A stretch of 64,000 nt of DNA from Unio delphinus (taxonomy: Eukaryota; Mollusca; Bivalvia; Unionida; Unionidae): the NCBI GenBank assembly GCA_029339505.1, contig JAQISU010000071.1:744001-808000 (forward strand). Direction: 5' to 3'. The notes under the pieces were generated by a model that searched no databases, was not told the origin of the DNA, and was given only the letters and a program-made list of their open reading frames with translations. Below are positions 1 through 11,615 of the stretch, piece by piece. A program made the position numbers and the translations under genes. Position 1 is the first letter of the stretch, and every line of letters begins with the position of its first letter.

Positions 1-1873
1 CGAAGATGGAATAATGTCGTGATCTATGAGTCTGCGTAGATTGTCATATGTAGATAGATTTATCCCCAAGAATGTGAATCTGTCTGAATTGAAGCACCGC
101 AACGTATATAACTATATTTGGATTGAAATATCTCGATCTGTACTGGTAAATATGGATAGTTATAGTTATGTGCTGTTGAATATGTGTTGAGATAAGCATG
201 ATAACGAAGCTTGAAACATCTGTATTCAAACCACATCAACGTTTATATATGTAGCTCGATTCATATACCACGACTTAATTTCTTTTCGGTCTACAGATAT
301 ATCTCCAAACGTAAGCTTACATGTTGTCAGATTTATCTTCATGTAGTTTGACATACGTATATCGATACATCTGCACGAAGATGGAATAATGTAGATATCT
401 ATCAGTCTACGTAGATTGTCATATGTAGATAGATTTATCCCCAAGAATGTGAATCTATCTGAATTGAACACCACAACGTATATAACTATATTTGGACTGA
501 AATATCTCGAACTGTTCTAGTAAATATGGATAGTTATAGTTATGTGCTGTTGGATATGTGTTGTGATAAGCATGATAACAAAGCCTGAAACATCTGTATT
601 CAAACCACATCAACGGTTATATATATATCTCGATTGATATACCACGATTCAATTTGGTTTCGGTCTACAGATATATCTCCAAACATAAGCTTACAAGTTT
701 TCAGATTTATCTTCATGAAGTTTGACATTCGTATATCGATACATCTTCACGAAGATGGAACAATGTAGTAATCTTTCAGTCTACCTAGATTGTCATATGT
801 AGATAGATTTGTCCCCAAGAATGTGAATCTATCTGAATTGAACCTCCGCAACGTATATAACTATATTATGATTGAAATATCTCGATCTGTTCTAGTAAAT
901 ATGGATAGTTATAGTTATGTGCTGTTGGATATGTGTTGAGATCAGCATGATAACGAAGCTTGAAACATCTGTATTCAAACCACATCAACGTTTATATATG
1001 TATCCGGATTGATATACCACGATTTAATTTGGTTTCGGTCTACAGATATATCTCCAAACCTAAGCTTACATGTTGTCAGATTTATCTTCATGTAGTTTGA
1101 CATACGTATATCGATACATCTGCACGAAGATGGAATAATGTAGATATCTATCAGTCTACGTAGATTGTCATATGTAGATAGATTTATCCCCAATAATGTG
1201 AATCTATCTGAATTGAACCACAGTAACGTATATAACTATATTTGGATTGAAATATCTCGAACTGTTCTAGTAAATATGGATAGTTATAGTTATGTGCTGT
1301 TGGATATGTGTTGTGATAAGCATGATAAAGAAGCCTGAAACATCTATATTCAAACCACATCAACGGTTATATATGTATCTCGATTGATATACCACGATTC
1401 AATTTGGTTTCGGTCTAAAGATATATATCCAAACGTAAGCTTACAAGTTTTCAGATTTATCTTCATGAAGTTTGACATACGTATATCGATACATCGTCAC
1501 GAAGATGGAATAATGTAGAGATCTATCAGTCTACGTAGATTGTCATATGTAGATAGATTTATCCCCAAGAATGTGAATCTATCTGAATTGAACCATCGCA
1601 ACGTATATAACTATATTTGGATTGAAATATCTTTATCTCTTCTGGTAAATATGGATAGTTATAGCTGTCTGATATTGGATATATGTTGAGATAAGCATGA
1701 TAACGAAGTTTGAAACATCTGTATTCAACCACATCAACGTGTATATATGTATCTCAATTGATCTAGCACGATGTAATTTGGTTTCGATCTACAGATATAT
1801 CTCCAAACGCAATCTTACATGTTGTCAGATTTATCTTGATGTAGTTTTTTATAGGTATATAGATACGTCTTCA
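1..1873. repeat. HOR unit 0 (partial): m5 m6 m9 m10 m11
   Basis: Five monomers start at 1, 376, 750, 1125 and 1500. The unit is cut by the window edge. m6 (376-749) ends with the m8-type GACATTCG, so m7 and m8 have been lost by an exchange near 680-725. It matches the right part of the unit at 32975-36346 at an offset of 34,473 bp, which suggests that the full unit was a 9-mer. Confidence 0.88.
457..830. repeat. Internal threefold subrepeat of about 125 bp (example monomer)
   Basis: Three related blocks start at 457 (ATCTGAATTGAA, then CAACGTATATA), 592 (ATCTGTATTCAAACC, then CAACGTTTATA) and 709 (ATCTTCATGAAG, then ATTCGTATAT). The next monomer resumes at 831. The spacings are 135, 117 and 122 bp. 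In the second and third blocks GTCTAC follows at nearly the same distance (71 and 70 bp). This suggests an old trimer of a shorter satellite, now diverged. Confidence 0.6.
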
Positions 1874-2247
1874 CGTAGATGGAAATACTTAGATATATAT
1901 ACGACTACGTAAATAGTCAGATATAGATGTAATATTCATGTAAAGAGTGAATCTAGCTGAATTGGAAAACATCGACAAAGATAGTTGTATTTTGATTGAA
2001 ATATCTCAATGTATTTTGTTTAATGTGGATAGTTATAGCTATGTGTAGGTGGATATATAATGAGAGATGCAGCTTAACTAATATGGAGTAATCTGATATC
2101 AGACATCTCAACTTTGATAGCTGAATCTCGATTGATATAGAACTATGTGATTTGGATGCCGGCTATAGATATGTCACCAGACATAAGCTTACATGTTGTC
2201 AGATTTATCTTCATGTAGTTTGACATACGTATATCGATACATCTTCA
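1874..2247. repeat. Reference monomer m1 (374 bp, most diverged)
   Basis: It starts CGTAGATGG instead of CGAAGATGG. It is marked by CATCGACAAAG, CAATGTATTTTG, GATGCCGGC and loss of the GAAGCTTGA site. It differs from the other types along almost its whole length, except for a normal 3' end after CATAAGCTTAC. It occurs once per HOR unit and serves as the unit marker (18 copies). Confidence 0.9.
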
Positions 2248-2622
2248 CGAAGATGGAATAATGTCGTGATCTATGAGTCTGCGTAGATTGTCATATGTAG
2301 ATAGATTTGTCCCCAAGAATGTGAATCTATCTGAATTGAACCTCCGCAACGTATATAACTATATTATGATTGAAATATCTCGATCTGTTCTAGTAAATAT
2401 GGATAGTTATAGTTATGTGCTGTTGGATATGTGTTGAGATCAGCATGATAACGAAGCTTGAAACGTCTGTATTCAAACCACATCAACGTTTATATATGTA
2501 TCCGGATTGATATACCCCGATTTAATTTGGTTTCGGTCTACAGATATATCTCCAAACCTAAGCTTACATGTTGTCAGATTTATCTTCATGTAGTTTGACA
2601 AACGTATATCGATACATCTGCA
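2248..2622. repeat. Reference monomer m2 (375 bp)
   Basis: Marks in order: GTCGTGATC, TTTGTCCCC, CCTCCGC, TTATGATTG, GATCAGCATG, AACGTCTG, TATCCGG, ATACCCCG, ACCTAAG and GACAAACG. The middle of the monomer is nearly the same as in m9, which explains how m2/m9 hybrids can form. Confidence 0.88.
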
Positions 2623-2997
2623 CGAAGATGGAATAATGTAGATATCTATCAGTCTACGTAGATTGTCATATGTAGATAGATTTATCCCCAATAATGTGAA
2701 TCTGTCTGAATTGAAGCACCGCAACGTATATAACTATATTTGGATTGAAATATCTCGATCTGTACTAGTAAATATGGATAGTTATAGTTATGTGCTGTTG
2801 AATATGTGTTGAGATAAGCATGATAACGAAGCTTGAAACATCTGTATTCAAACCACATCAACGTTTATATATGTATCTCGATTCATATACCACGACTTAA
2901 TTTCTTTTCGGTCTACAGATATATCTCCAAACGTAAGCTTACATGTTGTCAGATTTATCTTCATGTAGTTTGACAAACGTATATCGATACATCTGCA
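2623..2997. repeat. Reference monomer m3 (375 bp)
   Basis: Marks: CAATAATG, CTGTCTG, GCACCGC, GTACTAGT, TTGAATATG, TTTCTTTTCGG and GACAAACG. It is absent from units 2, 3, 4, 7, 8, 11, 13 and 14, and from the start of unit 6. Confidence 0.87.
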
Positions 2998-3372
2998 CGA
3001 AGATGGAATAATGTAGATATCTATCAGTCTACGTAGATTGTCATATAAAGATAGATTTATCCCCAAGAATGTGAATCTATCTGAATTGAACCACCGCAAC
3101 GTATATAACTATATTTGGATTGAAATATCTCGAACTGTTCTAGTAAATATGGATAGTTATAGTTATGTGCTGTTGTATATATGTTGTGATAAGCATGATA
3201 ACGAAGCCTGAAACATCTGTATTCAAACCACATCAACTGTTATATATGTATCTCGATTGATATACCACGATTCAATTTGGTTTCGGTCTAAAGATATATA
3301 TCCAAACGTAAGCTTACAAGTTTTCAGATTTATCTTCATGAAGTTTGACATACGTATATCGATACATCTTCA
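2998..3372. repeat. Reference monomer m4 (375 bp)
   Basis: Marks: CCACCGC, GAACTG, TTGTATATATG, GAAGCCTG (HindIII site lost), CAACTGTTA, TCTAAAGATATATATCC and ACAAGTTTTC. This copy also has CATATAAAG near 3042 in place of CATATGTAG. Confidence 0.87.
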
Positions 3373-3747
3373 CGAAGATGGAATAATGTCGTGATCTATG
3401 AGTCTGCGTAGATTGTCATATGTAGATAGATTTATCCCCAAGAATGTGAATCTGTCTGAATTGAAGCACCGCAACGTATATAACTATATTTGGATTGAAA
3501 TATCTCGATCTGTACTGGTAAATATGGATAGTTATAGTTATGTGCTGTTGAATATGTGTTGAGATAAGCATGATAACGAAGCTTGAAACATCTGTATTCA
3601 AACCACATCAACGTTTATATATGTAGCTCGATTCATATACCACGACTTAATTTCTTTTCGGTCTACAGATATATCTCCAAACGTAAGCTTACATGTTGTC
3701 AGATTTATCTTCATGTAGTTTGACATACGTATATCGATACATCTGCA
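3373..3747. repeat. Reference monomer m5 (375 bp)
   Basis: Marks: GTCGTGATC, CTGTCTG, GCACCGC, GTACTGG, TTGAATATG and GTAGCTCG. After GTAGCTCG, copies carry one of three tails: TTTCTTTTCGG (as here), CCCCGATTTAA (near 7387) or CCACGATTCAA (near 26871). These look like conversion tracts from m3-, m2- and m6-like donors. Confidence 0.86.
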
Positions 3748-4121
3748 CGAAGATGGAATAATGTAGATATCTATCAGTCTACGTAGATTGTCATATGTAG
3801 ATAGATTTATCCCCAAGAATGTGAATCTATCTGAATTGAACACCACAACGTATATAACTATATTTGGACTGAAATATCTCGAACTGTTCTAGTAAATATG
3901 GATAGTTTTAGTTATGTGCTGTTGGATATGTGTTGTGATAAGCATGATAACAAAGCCTGAAACATCTGTATTCAAACCACATCAACGGTTATATATGTAT
4001 CTCGATTGATATACCACGATTCAATTTGGTTTCGGTCTACAGATATATCTCCAAACATAAGCTTACAAGTTTTCAGATTTATCTTCATGTAGTTTGACAT
4101 ACGTATATCGATACATCTTCA
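3748..4121. repeat. Reference monomer m6 (374 bp)
   Basis: Marks: ACACCACAAC (one base shorter than the other types), GGACTGAAATATC, GAACTG, AACAAAGCCTG, AACGGTTAT and CATAAGCTTACAAG. Confidence 0.87.
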
Positions 4122-4496
4122 CGAAGATGGAATAATGTAGAGATCTATCAGTCTACGTAGATTGTCATATGTAGATAGATTTATCCCCAAGAATGTGAAT
4201 CTATCTGAATTGAACAACATCAATATATATAACTATATTTGGATTGAAATATCTCGATCTTTCCTAGTAAATATGGATAGTTATAGTTATGTGCTGTTGG
4301 ATATGTGTTGAGATTCGCATGATAACGAAGCTTAAAACATCTGTATTCAAACCACATCAACGTTTATATATTTATCTTGATTGATATACAACGATTTAAT
4401 TTGGTTTCGGTCTACAGATATATCTCCAAACGTAAGCTTACATGTTGTCAGATTTATCTTCATGTAGTTTGACATACGTATATCGATACATCTTCA
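4122..4496. repeat. Reference monomer m7 (375 bp)
   Basis: Marks: GTAGAGATC, ACAACATCAATATATA, GATCTTTCC, GATTCGCATG, TTTATCTTG and ATACAACG. Here the HindIII site reads GAAGCTTAA; other copies (near 8075) read GAAGCTTGA. Confidence 0.87.
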
Positions 4497-4871
4497 CGAA
4501 GATGGAATAATGTAGATATCTATCAGTCTACGTAGATTGTCATATGTAAATAGATTTATCCCCAAGAATGTGAATCTATCTGAATTGAAGAAACGCAACG
4601 TATATAACTATATTTGGATTGAAATATCTCGATCTGTTCTAGTAAATATGGATAGTTATAGTTATGTGCTGTTGAATATGTGTTGAGATAAGCATGATAA
4701 CGAAGCTTGAAACATCTGCATTCAAACCACATCAACGTTTATATATGTATCTCGATTCATATACCACGACTTAATTTCTTTTCGGTCTACAGATATATCT
4801 CCAAACGTAAGCTTACATGTTGTCAGATTTATCTTCATGAAGTTTGACATTCGTATATCGATACATCTTCA
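4497..4871. repeat. Reference monomer m8 (375 bp)
   Basis: Marks: ATGTAAATAG, GAAACGC here (GCAACGC in most copies), TTGAATATG, ATCTGCATTC, TTTCTTTTCGG and GACATTCG. It is doubled in units 2 and 4. Confidence 0.87.
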
Positions 4872-4879
4872 CGAAGATG
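4791..4879. other. Cluster of short perfect palindromes (example)
   Basis: Within 90 bp lie AGATATATCT (4791-4800), GTAAGCTTAC (4807-4816), TATCGATA (4856-4863) and the dyad CATCTTC-AC-GAAGATG (4864-4879), which spans the monomer boundary. Other monomers add TAGATATCTA, TCTACGTAGA and CATATG just after it (as at 4513-4546). The pattern repeats in most monomers. A protein-binding or cruciform role is inference. Confidence 0.6.
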
Positions 4880-5246
4880 GAACAATGTAGTAATCTTTCA
4901 GTTTACCTAGATTGTCATATGTAGATAGATTTGTCCCCAAGAATGTGAATCTATCTGAATTGAACCTCCGCAACGTATATAACTATATTATGATTGAAAT
5001 ATCTCGATCTGTTCTAGTAAATATGGATAGTTATAGTTATGTGCTGTTGGATATGTGTTGAGATCAGCATGATAACGAAGCTTGAAACATCTGTATTCAA
5101 ACCACATCAACGTTTATATATGTATCCGGATTGATATACCACGATTTAATTTGGTTTCGGTCTACAGATATATCTCCAAACCTAAGCTTACATGTTGTCA
5201 GATTTATCTTCATGTAGTTTGACAAACGTATATCGATAAATCTGCA
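4872..5246. repeat. Reference monomer m9 (375 bp)
   Basis: Marks: GGAACAATG, GTAATCTTTCAG, TACCTAG, TTTGTCCCC, CCTCCGC, TTATGATTG, GATCAGCATG, TATCCGG, CCACGATTTAA and ACCTAAG. Many copies in the left and middle part of the array read GATAAATCTG near the 3' end; those near the right end read GATACATCTG. Confidence 0.87.
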
Positions 5247-5621
5247 CGAAGATGGAATAATGTAGATATCTATCAGTCTACGTAGATTGTCATATGTAGA
5301 TAGATTTATCCCCAATAATGTGAATCTATCTGAATTGAACCACAGCAACGTATATAACTATATTTGGATTGAAATATCTCGAACTGTTCTAGTAAATATG
5401 GATAGTTATAGTTATGTGCTGTTGGATATGTGTTATGATAAGCATGATAAAGAAGCCTGAAACATCTATATTCAAACCACATCAACGGTTATATATGTAT
5501 CTCGATTGATATACCACGATTCAATTTGGTTTCGGTCTAAAGATATATATCCAAACGTAAGCTTACAAGTTTTCAGATTTATCTTCATGAAGTTTGACAT
5601 ACGTATATCGATACATCGTCA
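5247..5621. repeat. Reference monomer m10 (375 bp)
   Basis: Marks: CAATAATG, CCACAGC or CCACAGT, GAACTG, GATAAAGAAGCCTG, ATCTATATTC, TCTAAAGATATATATCC and CATCGTCACG at its 3' end. It is present in every unit, as a hybrid with m9 in two of them. Confidence 0.88.
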
Positions 5622-5995
5622 CGAAGATGGAATAATGTAGAGATCTATCAGTCTACGTAGATTGTCATATGTAGATAGATTTATCCCCAAGAATGTGAAT
5701 CTATCTGAATTGAACCATCGCAACGTATATAACTATATTTGGATTGAAATATCTTTATCTCTTCTGGTAAATATGGATAGTTATAGCTGTCTGATATTGG
5801 ATATATGTTGCGATAAGCATGATAACGAAGTTTGAAACATCTGTATTCAACCACATCAACGTGTATATATGTATCTCAATTGATCTAGCACGATGTAATT
5901 TGGTTTCGATCTACAGATATATCTCCAAACGCAATCTTACATGTTGTCAGATTTATCTTGATGTAGTTTTTTATAGGTATATAGATACGTCTCCA
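5622..5995. repeat. Reference monomer m11 (374 bp)
   Basis: Marks: CCATCGC, ATCTTTATCTCTTC, AGCTGTCTGATATTGG, GAAGTTTG, ATTCAACCAC (one A shorter), CAATTGATCTAGC, CGCAATCTTAC and TTTTTTATAGG. Both usual HindIII sites are lost. It always precedes m1. Confidence 0.88.
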
Positions 5996-8900
5996 CGTAG
6001 ATGGAAATACTTAGATATATATACGACTACGTAAATAGTCAGATATAGATGTAATATTCATGTAAAGAGTGAATCTAGCTGAATTGGAAAACATCGACAA
6101 AGATAGTTGTATTTTGATTGAAATATCTCAATGTATTTTGTTTAATGTGGATAGTTATAGCTATGTGTAGGTGGATAGATAATGAGAGATGCAGCTTAAC
6201 TAATATGGAGTAATCTGATATCAGACATCTCAACTTTGATAGCTGAATCTCGATTGATATAGAACTATGTGATTTGGATGCCGGCTATAGATATGTCACC
6301 AGACATAAGCTTACATGTTGTCAGATTTATCTTCATGTAGTTTGACATACGTATATCGATACATCTTCACGAAGATGGAATAATGTCGTGATCTATGAGT
6401 CTGCGTAGATTGTCATATGTAGATAGATTTGTCCCCAAGAATGTGAATCTATCTGAATTGAACCTCCGCAACGTATATAACTATATTATGATTGAAATAT
6501 CTCGATCTGTTCTAGTAAATATGGATAGTTATAGTTATGTGCTGTTGGATATGTGTTGAGATCAGCATGATAACGAAGCTTGAAACGTCTGTATTCAAAC
6601 CACATCAACGTTTATATATGTATCCGGATTGATATACCCCGATTTAATTTGGTTTCGGTCCACAGATATATCTCCAAACCTAAGCTTACATGTTGTCAGA
6701 TTTATCTTCATGTAGTTTGACAAACGTATATCGATACATCTGCACGAAGATGGAATAATGTAGATATCTATCAGTCTACGTAGATTGTCATATGTAGATA
6801 GATTTATCCCCAAGAATGTGAATCTATCTGAATTGAACCACCGCAACGTATATAACTATATTTGGATTGAAATATCTCGAACTGTTCTAGTAAATATGGA
6901 TAGTTATAGTTATGTGCTGTTGTATATATGTTGTGATAAGCATGATAACGAAGCCTGAAACATCTGTATTCAAACCACATCAACTGTTATATATGTATCT
7001 CGATTGATATACCACGATTCAATTTGGTTTCGGTCTAAAGATATATATCCAAACGTAAGCTTACAAGTTTTCAGATTTATCTTCATGAAGTTTGACATAC
7101 GTATATCGATACATCTTCACGAAGTTGGAATAATGTCGTGATCTATGAGTCTGCGTAGATTGTCATATGTAGATAGATTTATCCCCAAGAATGTGAATCT
7201 GTCTGAATTGAAGCACCGCAACGTATATAACTATATTTGGATTGAAATATCTCGATCTGTACTGGTAAATATGGATAGTTATAGTTATGTGCTGTTGAAT
7301 ATGTGTTGAGATAAGCATGATAACGAAGCTTGAAACATCTGTATTCAAACCACATCAACGTTTATATATGTAGCTCGATTCATATACCCCGATTTAATTT
7401 GGTTTCGGTCTACAGATATATCTCCAAACGTAAGCTTACATGTTGTCAGATTTATCTTCATGTAGTTTGACATACGTATATCGATACATCTGCACGAAGA
7501 TGGAATAATGTAGATATCTATCAATCTACGTAGATTGTCATATGTAGATAGATTTATCCCCAAGAATGTGAATCTATCTGAATTGAACACCACAACGTAT
7601 ATAACTATATTTGGACTGAAATATCTCGAACTGTTCTAGTAAATATGGATAGTTATAGTTATGTGCTGTTGGATATGTGTTGTGATAAGCATGATAACAA
7701 AGCCTGAAACATCTGTATTCAAACCACATCAACGGTTATATATGTATCTCGATTGATATACCACGATTCAATTTGGTTTCGGTCTACAGATATATCTCCA
7801 AACATAAGCTTACAAGTTTTCAGATTTATCTTCATGTAGTTTGACATACGTATATCGATACATCTTCACGAAGATGGAATAATGTAGAGATCTATCAGTC
7901 TACGTAGATTGTCATATGTAGATAGATTTATCCCCAAGAATGTGAATCTATCTGAATTGAACAACATCAATATATATAACTATATTTGGATTGAAATATC
8001 TCGATCTTTCCTAGTAAATATGGATAGTTATAGTTATGTGCTGTTGGATATGTGTTGAGATTCGCATGATAACGAAGCTTGAAACATCTGTATTCAAACC
8101 ACATCAACGTTTATATATTTATCTTGATTGATATACAACGATTTAATTTGGTTTCGGTCTACAGATATATCTCCAAACGTAAGCTTACATGTTGTCAGAT
8201 TTATCTTCATGTAGTTTGACATACGTATATCGATACATCTTCACGAAGATGGAATAATGTAGATATCTATCAGTCTACGTAGATTGTCATATGTAAATAG
8301 ATTTATCCCCAAGAATGTGAATCTATCTGAATTGAAGCAACGCAACGTATATAACTATATTTGGATTGAAATATCTCGATCTGTTCTAGTAAATATGGAT
8401 AGTTATAGTTATGTGCTGTTGAATATGTGTTGAGATAAGCATGATAACGAAGCTTGAAACATCTGCATTCAAACCACATCAACGTTTATATATGTATCTC
8501 GATTCATATACCACGACTTAATTTCTTTTCGGTCTACAGATATATCTCCAAACGTAAGCTTACATGTTGTCAGATTTATCTTCATGAAGTTTGACATACG
8601 TATATCGATACATCTTCACGAAGATGGAATAATGTAGATATCTATCAGTCTACGTAGATTGTCATATGTAAATAGATTTATCCCCAAGAATGTGAATCTA
8701 TCTGAATTGAAGCAACGCAACGTATATAACTATATTTGGATTGAAATATCTCGATCTGTTCTAGTAAATATGGATAGTTATAGTTATGTGCTGTTGAATA
8801 TGTGTTGAGATAAGCATGATAACGAAGCTTGAAACATCTGCATTCAAACCACATCAACGTTTATATATGTATCTCGATTCATATACAACGACTTAATTTC

Positions 8901-10117
8901 TTTTCGGTCTACAGACATATCTCCAAACGTAAGCTTACATGTTGTCAGATTTATCTTCATGAAGTTTGACATTCGTATATCGATACATCTTCACGAAGAT
9001 GGAACAATGTAGTAATCTTTCAGTCTACCTAGATTGTCATATGTAGATAGATTTGTCCCCAAGAATGTGAATCTATCTGAATTGAACCTCCGCAACGTAT
9101 ATAACTATATTATGATTGAAATATCTCGATCTGTTCTAGTAAATATGGATAGTTATAGTTATGTGCTGTTGGATATGTGTTGAGATCAGCATGATAACGA
9201 AGCTTGAAACATCTGTATTCAAACCACATCAACGTTTATATATGTATCCGGATTGATATACCACGATTTAATTTGGTTTCGGTCTACAGATATATCTCCA
9301 AACCTAAGCTTACATGTTGTCAGATTTATCTTCATGTAGTTTGACAAACGTATATCGATAAATCTGCACGAAGATGGAATAATGTAGATATCTATCAGTC
9401 TACGTAGATTGTCATATGTAGATAGATTTATCCCCAATAATGTGAATCTATCTGAATTGAACCACAGCAACGTATATAACTATATTTGGATTGAAATATC
9501 TCGAACTGTTCTAGTAAATATGGATAGTTATAGTTATGTGCTGTTGGATATGTGTTGTGATAAGCATGATAAAGAAGCCTGAAACATCTATATTCAAACC
9601 ACATCAACGGTTATATATGTATCTCGATTGATATACCACGATTCAATTTGGTTTCGGTCTAAAGATATATATCCAAACGTAAGCTTACAAGTTTTCAGAT
9701 TTATCTTCATGAAGTTTGACATACGTATATCGATACATCGTCACGAAGATGGAATAATGTAGAGATCTATCAGTCTACGTAGATTGTCATATGTAGATAG
9801 ATTTATCCCCAAGAATGTGAATCTATCTGAATTGAACCATCGCAACGTATATAACTATATTTGGATTGAAATATCTTTATCTCTTCTGGTAAATATGGAT
9901 AGTTATAGCTGTCTGATATTGGATATATGTTGAGATAAGCATGATAACGAAGTTTGAAACATCTGTATTCAACCACATCAACGTGTATATATGTATCTCA
10001 ATTGATCTAGCACGATGTAATTTGGTTTCGATCTACAGATATATCTCCAAACGCAATCTTACATGTTGTCAGATTTATCTTGATGTAGTTTTTTATAGGT
10101 ATATAGATACGTCTTCA
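5996..10117. repeat. HOR unit 2: 11-mer lacking m3, with m8 duplicated
   Basis: The order is m1 m2 m4 m5 m6 m7 m8 m8 m9 m10 m11, with starts at 5996, 6370, 6745, 7120, 7495, 7869, 8244, 8619, 8994, 9369 and 9744. It has the same length as the canonical unit but a different make-up: m3 is missing and m8 is doubled. Markers are GGTCCACAG in m2 (near 6658), CGAAGTTGG at 7120 and ACAGACATATC in the second m8. Confidence 0.9.
8619..8993. repeat. Second, adjacent copy of m8
   Basis: m8 occurs twice in a row (8244 and 8619). The second copy has two private changes, ATACAACG and ACAGACATATC. The first ends GACATACG rather than GACATTCG. The same pair recurs at 13864 and 14239. Confidence 0.85.
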
Positions 10118-11615
10118 CGTAGATGGAAATACTTAGATATATATACGACTACGTAAATAGTCAGATATAGATGTAATATTCATGTAAAGAGTGAATCTAG
10201 CTGAATTGGAAAACATCGACAAAGATAGTTGTATTTTGATTGAAATATCTCAATGTATTTTGTTTAATGTGGATAGTTATAGCTATGTGTAGGTGGATAT
10301 ATAATGAGAGATGCAGCTTAACTAATATGGAGTAATCTGATATCAAACATCTCAACTTTGATAGCTGAATCTCGATTGATATAGAACTATGTGATTTGGA
10401 TGCCGGCTATAGATATGTCACCAGACATAAGCTTACATGTTGTCAGATTTATCTTCATGTAGTTTGACATACGTATATCGATACATCTTCACGAAGATGG
10501 AATAATGTCGTGATCTATGAGTCTGCGTAGATTGTCATATGTAGATAGATTTGTCCCCAAGAATGTGAATCTATCTGAATTGAACCTCCGCAACGTATAT
10601 AACTATATTATGATTGAAATATCTCGATCTGTTCTAGTAAATATGGATAGTTATAGTTATGTGCTGTTGGATATGTGTTGAGATCAGCATGATAACGAAG
10701 CTTGAAACATCTGTATTCAAACCACATCAACGTTTATATATGTATCCGGATTGATATACCACGATTTAATTTGGTTTCGGTCTACAGATATATCTCCAAA
10801 CCTAAGCTTACATGTTGTCAGATTTATCTTCATGTAGTTTGACAAACGTATATCGATAAATCTGCACGAAGATGGAATAATGTAGATATCTATCAGTCTA
10901 CGTAGATTGTCATATGTAGATAGATTTATCCCCAATAATGTGAATCTATCTGAATTGAACCACAGCAACGTATATAACTATATTTGGATTGAAATATCTC
11001 GAACTGTTCTAGTAAATATGGATAGTTATAGTTATGTGCTGTTGGATATGTGTTATGATAAGCATGATAAAGAAGCCTGAAACATCTATATTCAAACCAC
11101 ATCAACGGTTATATATGTATCTCGATTGATATACCACGATTCAATTTGGTTTCGGTCTAAAGATATATATCCAAACGTAAGCTTACAAGTTTTCAGATTT
11201 ATCTTCATGAAGTTTGACATACGTATATCGATACATCGTCACGAAGATGGAATAATGTAGAGATCTATCAGTCTACGTAGATTGTCATATGTAGATAGAT
11301 TTATCCCCAAGAATGTGAATCTATCTGAATTGAACCATCGCAACGTATATAACTATATTTGGATTGAAATATCTTTATCTCTTCTGGTAAATATGGATAG
11401 TTATAGCTGTCTGATATTGGATATATGTTGCGATAAGCATGATAACGAAGTTTGAAACATCTGTATTCAACCACATCAACGTGTATATATGTATCTCAAT
11501 TGATCTAGCACGATGTAATTTGGTTTCGATCTACAGATATATCTCCAAACGCAATCTTACATGTTGTCAGATTTATCTTGATGTAGTTTTTTATAGGTAT
11601 ATAGATACGTCTCCA
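10118..11615. repeat. HOR unit 3: 4-mer m1 m2/m9 m10 m11
   Basis: This is the shortest unit seen, 1,498 bp. The second monomer (10492-10866) begins as m2 and ends as m9, so m3 to m8 are absent. m1 carries TATCAAACATC (near 10342) where most units have TATCAGACATC. Only the m1 at 15738 was seen to share this variant. The unit sits at the junction of a 5,620-bp tandem duplication. Confidence 0.9.
10492..10866. repeat. Hybrid monomer m2/m9
   Basis: The head is m2 (GTCGTGATC, GTCTGCG). The tail is m9 (AACATCTG, CCACGATTTAA, GATAAATCTG). The switch lies between about 10532 and 10708, where the two types are nearly the same. It is the expected product of an in-register unequal exchange and marks a 15-monomer tandem duplication. 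Confidence 0.86.

Larger units (their letters stand above)
1874..5995. repeat. HOR unit 1: canonical 11-mer m1-m11
   Basis: All 11 monomer types occur once, in order, over 4,122 bp. This unit is the reference for the monomer types described below. Its m4 carries a private CATATAAAG (near 3042) and its m10 the variant GTTATGATAAG (near 5430). Both are shared with the unit at 36347-40468, which shows common descent of the two. Confidence 0.92.

Noticed and set aside
44..229. 61-codon minus-strand open frame in m5, recurring through the array
   Set aside because: It has the same copy-for-copy recurrence as the satellite, low-complexity Ile/Tyr-rich content and no sign of a gene.
226..474. Repeated 82-83-codon open frames on the minus strand, seen in many monomers (also 2473-2724, 5097-5348 and others)
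   Set aside because: They recur because the DNA recurs. They lie in a fixed place in the monomer, are missing or broken in m1 and several hybrids, and show no recognisable domain, start context or neighbouring genes. Differences between copies show no clear sign of protein constraint.
1697..1912. 71-codon plus-strand open frame over the m11-m1 junction, present 18 times
   Set aside because: It exists only because m11 and m1 lack the stops of other monomers. The product resembles no family I know, and it is embedded in satellite.
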